A stretch of DNA of 5,766 nucleotides, from NCBI GenBank assembly GCA_031293105.1, contig JAUMSA010000028.1, positions 1 to 5,766 of the forward strand, given 5' to 3'. The translations under genes were made by a program, and so were the position numbers. The notes below the pieces were generated by a model. The model made no database searches, had not been told where the DNA came from, and saw only the letters and a list, made by a program, of their open reading frames with translations. Position 1 is the stretch's first letter, and each line of letters opens with the position of its first letter. Below, in pieces: positions 1 to 5,307 of this stretch. This DNA is from Butyricicoccus sp. GTDB taxonomy: Bacteria; Bacillota; Clostridia; Oscillospirales; Butyricicoccaceae.

Positions 1-33
1 GCGTTCTTCTATGCTAAGATGATGGTAGTTCAT
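1..33 (-). CDS. IS30-family transposase, N-terminal fragment cut by window edge
   Basis: Only the first 11 codons are inside the window: MNYHHLSIEER, starting with ATG at 33-31 and running off the left edge in frame. The pattern M-N-Y-x-H-L-(S/T)-I-E-E-R is the characteristic start of IS30-family DDE transposases, where it leads into an N-terminal helix-turn-helix that binds the inverted repeats. The start is supported by AAGGAGG at 47-41, 7 nt upstream. Whether the gene is intact or decayed further on cannot be judged. With so few residues the call depends on recognising this signature, but the AT-rich leader and the position behind a terminator agree with it. The alternative is another helix-turn-helix protein with a chance match. 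Confidence 0.72.
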   Translation of the reverse strand, partial: MNYHHLSIEER

Positions 34-40
34 ACAGTCC

Positions 41-47
41 CCTCCTT
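41..47 (-). promoter_or_regulatory. Ribosome binding site of the transposase
   Basis: The minus strand reads AAGGAGG, a full match to the anti-Shine-Dalgarno sequence, 7 nt before the ATG at 33-31. It fixes the transposase start despite the very short visible coding part. Its 3' portion can pair with an upstream CCCT (83-80) in the predicted leader fold. Confidence 0.8.
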
Positions 48-71
48 GTGGTTTAGTTGTGTGGTAACTCT

Positions 72-80
72 ATTCTACCA
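72..80 (-). promoter_or_regulatory. Candidate extended -10 promoter of the transposase
   Basis: The minus strand reads TGG followed by TAGAAT (80-72). This fits an extended -10 element (TGn plus a hexamer with one mismatch to TATAAT). No convincing -35 hexamer is present 16-18 nt upstream (AAGAAG or similar), which an extended -10 can partly replace. Transcription would start near position 65, leaving a leader of about 30 nt before the transposase ATG. Such a transcript would lack the left arm (86-96) of the leader inverted repeat. Confidence 0.4.
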
Positions 81-110
81 GGGTTCTGTATGAACTTCTT
101 TTTATTTTCC

Positions 111-141
111 TAAAGTGTTGCACTTGATAGTATAATTCACC
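111..141. repeat. Probable terminal inverted repeat of the insertion sequence
   Basis: This AT-rich segment (core TTGCACTTGATAG at 118-130, then TATAATTC) lies at the outer edge of the element and resembles the ends of IS30-type elements as I remember them. Only one copy is in the window, so its repeat nature cannot be shown from this sequence and the limits are approximate. Confidence 0.45.
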
Positions 142-147
142 ACGCGC

Positions 148-181
148 AAAAAAAGCGGAGAAACTTCGTTTCTCCGCTTTT
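148..181 (-). terminator. Intrinsic terminator of the Clp gene / operon
   Basis: On the minus strand, four A residues and GCGGAGAAAC (177-168 read as the complement) pair perfectly with GTTTCTCCGC (164-155) and the following T run across a 3-nt GAA loop. This gives a 10-bp core stem, 14 bp if the A/T pairs are counted. The stem is followed by seven T residues (154-148). It begins 3 nt after the Clp stop codon at 187-185. On the plus strand the same hairpin is followed by only four T residues, so it may also weakly stop transcription coming out of the insertion sequence. Confidence 0.93.
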
Positions 182-184
182 GAT

Positions 185-2527
185 TTAGACGGTTTCCACG
201 TGCAGAACCCCGTCCTGCACGGATACATGCGCACCTACAATCGCATGATCGTACGATTCGATCAGCTTGGCGGCCAGCGCATTTTCCACTTCCTTCTCGA
301 TCAGGCGGCGCAGATTGCGCGCACCAAACTTGATCGAATAGGACTTGCCGACCAGATACTGGGTCAGGCTGTCGTCCCAAGTCAGGCGGATGCCGCGCTC
401 GGCCATGTTTTTGGCCAAATCGCCCAGCAGGATGCCGGCAATGCGGCCAAAATCCTCCTCGGTGAGCTGGTTGAAGGCAATGATCTCGTCGATACGGTTG
501 AGGAACTCAGGGCGCATCAGGTCCTCAAGCGCCTTCATCGCCTTGTCCTTGCCCTGCTCGCTGGCGGTCTTGCCAAAGCCGAGCGAGGTGGTCTTGCTGC
601 CGCTACCAGCGTTGGAGGTCATGATGATGACCGTATTTTCAAAGTTGACCATGCGGCCATGCGCGTCGGTCAGGCGGCCGTCATCCAGAATTTGCAGCAG
701 AATATTGAGCACATCAGGATGGGCCTTTTCGATCTCGTCCATGAGGATGACCGAATACGGGCGGCGGCGAATTTTTTCGGTGAGCTGTCCGGCTTCGTCA
801 TACCCGACATAGCCCGGAGGCGAGCCGATCAGGCGGGCCACCGTGTGTTTCTCCATATATTCGGACATATCCAGCCGGATGAGCGATTCCGGGGTGTCGA
901 ACAGGTCGGTTGCGAGGGTCTTGACCAGTTCGGTCTTGCCCACGCCGGTCGGCCCGACAAACAGGAAGGATACCGGCTTTTTCTTGGGGCTGATGCCAGC
1001 CCGGCTGCGGCGGATGGCGTCCGCGATTGCGTGGATGGCTTCGTCCTGGCCGATGACGCGCTGCTTAAGCCGGTCTTCCATACCGGTCAGGCGCTCCATC
1101 TCCTGCGCCTGAATCTTGCTGGCCGGGATGTTGGTCCACAGCTCGATAACCGATGCCAGGTTTTCCAGGTTGAGTACCGGCCGTGGCTTGGATTCGGCTT
1201 CGTGCAGACGGTTTTCCAGCTGAATCTCCTGCGAACGCAGTTCGGCAATGCGGGCATACCGCTGGTCGAGCTGTTCGCTGGTCAGGTTCTCGCCTTCCGG
1301 GGCATCGGACATGAGGGTTTCACGCTCCTGCGTGACCGTTTTCAGTTCGTCCTTGAGGTCAGCTGCCAGGGACAGCATCTCGTTTTTTAGGTTCAAATCC
1401 GAGCACGCTTCGTCGATCAGGTCAATGGCTTTATCGGGCAAAAAGCGGTCGGTGATATACCGTTCGGACAGCTGCACCGCCTGGCGGCACATCTCATCCG
1501 GGATGGTCACAAAATGGAAATCCTCATAATAGTCCTTGACGCCTTTGAGGATTTCGGTGGCGTCATCCAGCGACGGCTCCTCGACCGAAACCGGCTGGAA
1601 GCGGCGCTCGAGCGCCGAATCCTTTTCGATATACTTGCGGTATTCGTTGAAGGTGGTCGCGCCGATGACCTGAATCTCGCCGCGCGACAGGGCGGGCTTT
1701 AAGATGTTCGCGGCATTCATCGAGCCTTCCGAATCGCCCGCGCCCACGATGTTATGCACCTCGTCGATGACCAGGATGATGTTGCCCAGGCGCTTGACTT
1801 CGTCGATCAGACCCTTCATGCGGCTTTCAAACTGGCCGCGGAACTGGGTGCCCGCCACCAGGGCGGTCAAGTCCAGCAGATGGATTTCCTTATCGCGCAG
1901 CTTATACGGCACCTTGCCCTGTGCGATGCGCAGCGCCAGGCCTTCGGCCACGGCCGTCTTGCCGACGCCCGGCTCACCGATCAGGCAGGGGTTGTTCTTC
2001 TGCCGGCGGTTTAGAATCTGGATGACGCGCTCGGTCTCCCGTTCGCGCCCGACGATGCGGTCGATGCGGCCCGCGCGCGCCTTGCCGGTCAAGTCCTCGC
2101 AGTAGGTGGTCAGGAACTTGCGCTTTTTGTCGCGCTTGGGCTCCTTCTTGCGCTTGGATTCCGAACCGGACGAACTCGACGGTTCCTTCTTTTCCGGGTG
2201 GAAAATCTGGAACGGCAGCGGCATGGCGTTCTTTTCCTCGTCCTCGTCATCCTCCCGGTCGTGCGGGGCGTCCTGCTCCTCGCCGTCGTTGCCGGCCGGC
2301 ACCAGACCGGACAGGTCGCCAAACGCACCAATCTCCCCCGCCAAGGCGTCCAGGTCGGCGTCGGTGATGCCCATTTGCTCCATCAGGTTATCGATGGGCT
2401 TGAGCCCCATCTCCTTGGCGCATTTCAGGCACAAGCCCTCCTGGGTGGAGTTGTTGTTCTGGTCGATTTTTGTAATAAACACCACCGCGACATTCTTACC
2501 GCAGCGGGAACACATTGGCATATTCAT
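185..2527 (-). CDS. Clp protease ATP-binding subunit, zinc-finger (ClpE/ClpC-like) AAA+ unfoldase
   Basis: A 780-aa cytoplasmic HSP100 unfoldase expected to feed proteins to ClpP. Domain order: zinc finger with C6-x2-C9 and C33-x2-C36, as in ClpE and McsA; a charged linker (about 82-137), acidic first and then Ser/Lys-rich; AAA+ domain 1 with Walker A GEPGVGKT (184-191), Walker B ending D255-E256 and arginine finger ALERRF (305-310); a coiled-coil middle segment (about 385-445) with a weak UVR-like stretch; AAA+ domain 2 with Walker A GPTGVGKT (525-532), Walker B D597-E598, pore loop GYVG (572-575), FLNRID (675-680) and sensor-2 GARNLRR (735-741). LGF (649-651) matches the ClpP-docking loop. 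There are no ClpN repeats, which favours ClpE over ClpC, although the exact subfamily is uncertain. ATG at 2527 follows AAGGAG by 12 nt (9 nt from a GAGAGG). It lies 28 nt behind cvpA and ends at a terminator. No CtsR or CIRCE operator is evident. Confidence 0.95.
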   Translation of the reverse strand: MNMPMCSRCGKNVAVVFITKIDQNNNSTQEGLCLKCAKEMGLKPIDNLMEQMGITDADLDALAGEIGAFGDLSGLVPAGNDGEEQDAPHDREDDEDEEKNAMPLPFQIFHPEKKEPSSSSGSESKRKKEPKRDKKRKFLTTYCEDLTGKARAGRIDRIVGRERETERVIQILNRRQKNNPCLIGEPGVGKTAVAEGLALRIAQGKVPYKLRDKEIHLLDLTALVAGTQFRGQFESRMKGLIDEVKRLGNIILVIDEVHNIVGAGDSEGSMNAANILKPALSRGEIQVIGATTFNEYRKYIEKDSALERRFQPVSVEEPSLDDATEILKGVKDYYEDFHFVTIPDEMCRQAVQLSERYITDRFLPDKAIDLIDEACSDLNLKNEMLSLAADLKDELKTVTQERETLMSDAPEGENLTSEQLDQRYARIAELRSQEIQLENRLHEAESKPRPVLNLENLASVIELWTNIPASKIQAQEMERLTGMEDRLKQRVIGQDEAIHAIADAIRRSRAGISPKKKPVSFLFVGPTGVGKTELVKTLATDLFDTPESLIRLDMSEYMEKHTVARLIGSPPGYVGYDEAGQLTEKIRRRPYSVILMDEIEKAHPDVLNILLQILDDGRLTDAHGRMVNFENTVIIMTSNAGSGSKTTSLGFGKTASEQGKDKAMKALEDLMRPEFLNRIDEIIAFNQLTEEDFGRIAGILLGDLAKNMAERGIRLTWDDSLTQYLVGKSYSIKFGARNLRRLIEKEVENALAAKLIESYDHAIVGAHVSVQDGVLHVETV

Positions 2528-2555
2528 AAAATGGATCCTCTCCTTCCGATCGGGG

Positions 2556-3179
2556 CTAGATGGTGGGCAGCAGGCCGAGCAGGAATGCGGTCAGGCTGGT
2601 GCCCGCCACACGGGTGGGGCTCAACCAGCCGAGTTCGCCAAAGGTGCTGGGCGAGAAGATGGTCAGCGCAAGCAGACCGAGCACACACAGCACCAGACCG
2701 AATGCGGCGCCCAAGACAAACCCGCCCAGACCGTCCAAAAAGCCGATCGGCCCGATGCGGGTGACGATTTTAAGCGCTGTGGATACCATATGCACCACCA
2801 CGTTCATCACGATCAGGAAAATAAAAAACAATAGGGAAAACGCCAGACTGCTCGCCATGGAGGTTGCCATGTCGGTCGCCGTGGTTTGCAGCGTGTCGGC
2901 GAGTTCGGGCATGCGGGACAGCAGGTCGGTCGCGCGGATTTCAAATACCTGGCCGACAATCGGGGTGACCAGATAGCGCGCCAGCACCGGCGCAAGCAGC
3001 CGGGCGGCCAACGTTGCACCGACCAGAGCGACCGTCCGGCCCAAAAAGTTGCATACCGTGCGCACCAGACCGCGCGACGCGCCCAAGATCGCGCTGACCA
3101 GGATGATGGCCAGCAAGATCAGGTCCGGCATATTAAGAAGCCCTTGTAAAACCGAGGGCAGGGTCTGATAGATGTCCAT
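2556..3179 (-). CDS. CvpA family membrane protein
   Basis: A 207-aa polytopic membrane protein of the CvpA family, named after an E. coli protein needed for colicin V production; its biochemical role in Firmicutes is unknown. Visible features: a hydrophobic helix at about 18-34 starting with the PDLILL motif, followed by the G-x-x-RGLVR turn (33-40); a second hydrophobic stretch at about 45-67; an amphipathic loop (about 75-110); a helix at about 112-133; the glycine-rich LDGLGGFVLGAAFGL (148-162) typical of the family leading into a helix to about 175; and a hydrophobic C-terminus (about 194-205). The ATG at 3179 lies 2 nt after the stop of the upstream gene. The GGAGG at 3197-3193 is 13 nt away and inside that gene, so translational coupling is likely. 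An in-frame open extension further upstream is just an overlap with the neighbour and has no better start. Confidence 0.9.
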   Translation of the reverse strand: MDIYQTLPSVLQGLLNMPDLILLAIILVSAILGASRGLVRTVCNFLGRTVALVGATLAARLLAPVLARYLVTPIVGQVFEIRATDLLSRMPELADTLQTTATDMATSMASSLAFSLLFFIFLIVMNVVVHMVSTALKIVTRIGPIGFLDGLGGFVLGAAFGLVLCVLGLLALTIFSPSTFGELGWLSPTRVAGTSLTAFLLGLLPTI

Positions 3180-3181
3180 GG

Positions 3182-4408
3182 TTATTTCAATTCCTCCGAG
3201 GTATCCGACGCGGCGGAAACAAAGGTTGCCTGCTTGGGATAGGTCAGCCAGACCCCGCCATCGCCAGTCAGGCCCACACCGCCGGCGCCAGCCGCGCTGG
3301 TGTTGGCCCACAGCGGCCGCAGGGCGCTGTCATAAACGGTCAGGCCACTGGTGGTCAGCAGCGCCAGGCGCGCGCCGTCGTAATCCATGGCCTGCAATTC
3401 TTCTTCAATCGCCAGCGGGTCCGACTGGGCGCCGCTCGCCTCCAAAATGGTCAGCTCGGAACGGGCTAAACCCGAATACGAGTGGATGACCAGCGCCAGT
3501 TTGCCGCCACCAAAGCAGAAGGCATTCAAATCATCGACCGAATAGGAGATGGTAGCGACCACGTCGCCTTTGCGGTTGATGATCGAGGTGCCGTAATCGC
3601 CGACCACAGCGACCGTACTGCCGTCCAAATAGCCGACCGCAAGCGGCACCACCGAGCCCAAAGACACTTCACTGGTGATTTTCTCGCTATCCAGATCGCG
3701 GAAGTACAGTTTGCCTTCCAGTTCTGTGCCGGTCTGCTGGAAGGCGGCAACCGCCAACCCCTTGCCGTCCGGCGACAGGGATGCGGCCTGGAAATAGGCA
3801 TCCGGCGTCGCCCATTTGAAAATCTGCTTGCCGCCGCTGGAAAAGACCGTGACGGCCGATTTGTAGCCGGTCTCGTTGGTAATGAGCGCATAGTCGCCGT
3901 TCTCCCCCAGACAGCCGAACAAAATCGGGGCTTTCATGGTCTGCCGGCTGGCGACCAGCATGCTGGAGGACAGCACTGCACCATAGCCTTCCCGGTCATA
4001 CACCAGCACATACCGGTCATTGGCGCACAGCTCGGGGGCCGAATAGCCCAGCGGCTCGGTCAGTTGTACGCCGCCCGGCGTTTTCAAGATTAAGTTATCG
4101 TTATCGGCCACCGCGACCCCATCGCCAAACGCAAGGATGGCAGCCGAATTGCCGGCTTCGTATTCGATGCGGTCGCCGGTCTGGCCGGACGAAAAACCGG
4201 CCGTAAAATAGGCGCCAATCTGCCGCAGCGATTCTTTGGAGAACAGCGACATATTGGCCGCAAAAAACAAGATGGCGGCCGCAATGGTCATAACGCCAAA
4301 AATCCGGTGCAGCCGCGCCACCACGCGCAGGCGTTTGTCGGCCGCATTTCGAATCATACGGCGGCGGGCCCGTCGGTTCACGCGGGCAGTATGCGGTTTT
4401 TGAACCAT
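3182..4408 (-). CDS. DUF5711-like membrane-anchored beta-propeller protein
   Basis: A 408-aa protein of unknown function. The N-terminus is very basic (about ten Arg in residues 9-35, for example RRARRR) and is followed by one hydrophobic helix (about 36-51). The positive-inside rule therefore places the rest outside the cytoplasm. Residues from about 85 to the end form repeated short beta-strand units, such as FGDGVAVAD (94-102), YVLVYDREGYG, a GYKSAVTVF...FKW segment, SLSPDGKGLAVAAF and GDYGTSIINRKGDVVATI, consistent with a seven- or eight-bladed propeller. This fits the Clostridia family I know as DUF5711; the assignment is from memory. No catalytic motif is seen. The ATG at 4408 was chosen because AAGGAG sits 5 nt upstream and the basic-plus-helix segment follows directly. 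A TTG at 4495 would add 29 residues but has no ribosome binding site. It sits between truA and cvpA, 2 nt from the latter. Confidence 0.82.
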   Translation of the reverse strand: MVQKPHTARVNRRARRRMIRNAADKRLRVVARLHRIFGVMTIAAAILFFAANMSLFSKESLRQIGAYFTAGFSSGQTGDRIEYEAGNSAAILAFGDGVAVADNDNLILKTPGGVQLTEPLGYSAPELCANDRYVLVYDREGYGAVLSSSMLVASRQTMKAPILFGCLGENGDYALITNETGYKSAVTVFSSGGKQIFKWATPDAYFQAASLSPDGKGLAVAAFQQTGTELEGKLYFRDLDSEKITSEVSLGSVVPLAVGYLDGSTVAVVGDYGTSIINRKGDVVATISYSVDDLNAFCFGGGKLALVIHSYSGLARSELTILEASGAQSDPLAIEEELQAMDYDGARLALLTTSGLTVYDSALRPLWANTSAAGAGGVGLTGDGGVWLTYPKQATFVSAASDTSEELK

Positions 4409-4413
4409 AGGGA

Positions 4414-4419
4414 CTCCTT
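4414..4419 (-). promoter_or_regulatory. Ribosome binding site deciding the DUF5711-like start
   Basis: AAGGAG on the minus strand (4419-4414), extended to GGAAGGAGT, lies 5 nt before ATG 4408. It selects this start over the upstream TTG at 4495. The surrounding 89-nt gap (4409-4497) shows T-rich runs but no clear hairpin terminator for truA and no convincing promoter. Confidence 0.8.
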
Positions 4420-4497
4420 CCTCATTGTATCGCAACCGGGCGGCAAAGATGTGAACAACTCGTGAAAAAATAAATGCCGTCCGAAAAAAAGCCAAAT

Positions 4498-5307
4498 TTA
4501 TGCGTCCAGCCGGTAAGGGGCAAGCTCGGGCGTGTCCTCATACCACAGCCGGTTCATATATAGCCCATGGGCGGGCAGGGTCGGCCCGGCCTCGGCGCGC
4601 TCCCCGGCGCGCAGGATGGCGGTCACATCGTCGGGCGATAGTTTGCCGCTGCCGACATACAGCAGCGTGCCCGCGATGGCGCGCACCATGTTATACAAGA
4701 ATCCATCCCCGCACACGCGGATGCGGATAAGCGGTTCTTTCTCCATGTCGCGCTGAGCGGTAAAGCCGGGCGCTTCGCAGGCCTCCACCTCACAGTGGAA
4801 AATCGTGCGCACGGTAGACTTAACCGGGGTACCGACCGAGCGCACGGCGGCAAAATCCTGTTTGCCGACAAACCGCCGCGCCCCGGCCTGCATGCGGGCT
4901 AGGTCGATCGGGTAGGTATAACGATACGCGCGCCCGGCCAAAAACGGGTCGGGCAGACGCGACGGATAGACATAATACGCATATTCTTTTTTGGTGCACG
5001 AAAACCGCGCATCAAAATCCTCGGGCACCTGTACGGCCGCCGAAACCGCGATATCGTCGGGCAGCTGGGCATTGAGCGCGAGCGGCAGGCGGTCCAGCGG
5101 GATGGTGCAGTCGGCCTTGAAATTGGCGACATACCGTCTGGCATGGACGCCCGCATCGGTACGGCCCACGCCCGACACATAGGTCTGGCAGCCTAATAGC
5201 TTGTCCACCGCTTCGGTCAGGGTCTGCTGGATGGACGCGCCGTTTTTCTGCACCTGCCAGCCGTGGTAGGCCGTGCCGTCATAGGATAAAATCAGTGCAA
5301 TGTTCAC
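4498..5307 (-). CDS. truA: tRNA pseudouridine(38-40) synthase TruA
   Basis: A 269-aa cytoplasmic enzyme that isomerises uridines 38, 39 and 40 in the anticodon stem-loop of many tRNAs. It opens with LSYDGTAYHGWQ (7-18), the usual TruA start. The catalytic motif GRTDAGVHA (48-56) carries the nucleophile Asp51. DFDARFSCTKKEYAYYV (97-113) supplies the conserved Arg/Phe and Tyr region, and GDGFLYNMVRAIAGTLL (200-216) is the second conserved C-terminal block. Length is normal for the family and no key residue is missing. The start is GTG at 5307-5305; it overlaps the ecfT stop in a GTGA arrangement and has AGGAGGGAG at 5325-5317 upstream. An ATG 7-9 nt earlier is in the ecfT frame, not this one. 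ecfT-truA adjacency is common in Firmicutes. TruA is likely expressed through coupling to ecfT. Confidence 0.97.
   Translation of the reverse strand: MNIALILSYDGTAYHGWQVQKNGASIQQTLTEAVDKLLGCQTYVSGVGRTDAGVHARRYVANFKADCTIPLDRLPLALNAQLPDDIAVSAAVQVPEDFDARFSCTKKEYAYYVYPSRLPDPFLAGRAYRYTYPIDLARMQAGARRFVGKQDFAAVRSVGTPVKSTVRTIFHCEVEACEAPGFTAQRDMEKEPLIRIRVCGDGFLYNMVRAIAGTLLYVGSGKLSPDDVTAILRAGERAEAGPTLPAHGLYMNRLWYEDTPELAPYRLDA

Larger units (their letters stand above)
27..96 (-). promoter_or_regulatory. Inverted repeat able to sequester the transposase start codon
   Basis: AGTTCATACAG (96-86, minus strand) is the perfect reverse complement of CTGTATGAACT (37-27), which contains the transposase ATG. A 2x2 internal loop follows, then four more pairs (CCCT at 83-80 with AGGG at 43-40), which take in part of the Shine-Dalgarno sequence. 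The resulting hairpin would bury both start codon and ribosome binding site. The candidate promoter lies between the arms, so only transcripts entering from outside would carry both. Translational shielding against read-through transcription is known for IS10 and IS50; applying it here is inference. Confidence 0.6.
1..142 (-). mobile_element. 5' end of an IS30-like insertion sequence (partial)
   Basis: This stretch is clearly more AT-rich than the GC-rich genes beside it and begins immediately beyond the terminator of the Clp gene. It contains, on the minus strand, the start of an IS30-type transposase preceded by a strong ribosome binding site, a short leader with a candidate promoter, and near the outer edge a segment (about 111-141) that looks like the terminal inverted repeat. 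The other end of the element is outside the window, so neither the second repeat nor the target duplication can be seen. The exact outer border is uncertain by several bases (roughly 133-147). The IS30 assignment rests on the transposase N-terminus, recalled from family members that begin M-N/S-Y-x-H-L-T/S-I-E-E-R. Confidence 0.7.

Noticed and set aside
200..1390. Long plus-strand open frame (396 codons) opposite the Clp gene
   Set aside because: It is antisense to a fully motif-supported Clp coding region, has no ribosome binding site or recognisable domain, and is the kind of shadow frame expected from GC-rich codon usage.
2528..2700. CtsR or CIRCE heat-shock operator upstream of the Clp gene
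   Set aside because: Looked for the GGTCAAA-type direct repeat and the CIRCE inverted repeat; neither is visible in the 28-nt gap or the end of cvpA.
2106..2834. Plus-strand open frame (242 codons) spanning the Clp/cvpA junction
   Set aside because: Antisense to two well-supported genes, with low-complexity Ser runs and no family resemblance.
4424..4429. TACAAT on the minus strand as a -10 promoter before the DUF5711-like gene
   Set aside because: Transcription would start inside the ribosome binding site (about 4417), and no -35 hexamer lies at 16-18 nt.
4451..4466. Direct repeat GTGAA with 11-nt period in the truA/DUF5711-like gap
   Set aside because: Only five bases repeated twice in an AT-rich stretch; easily chance, with no known operator match.
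4408..4495. Upstream TTG start adding 29 residues to the DUF5711-like protein
   Set aside because: No Shine-Dalgarno before the TTG, whereas ATG 4408 has AAGGAG at 5 nt and begins a typical basic N-terminus followed by the membrane helix.
4470..4500. T-rich run after truA as an intrinsic terminator
   Set aside because: On the minus strand there are T runs, but no GC-rich stem of useful length precedes them.
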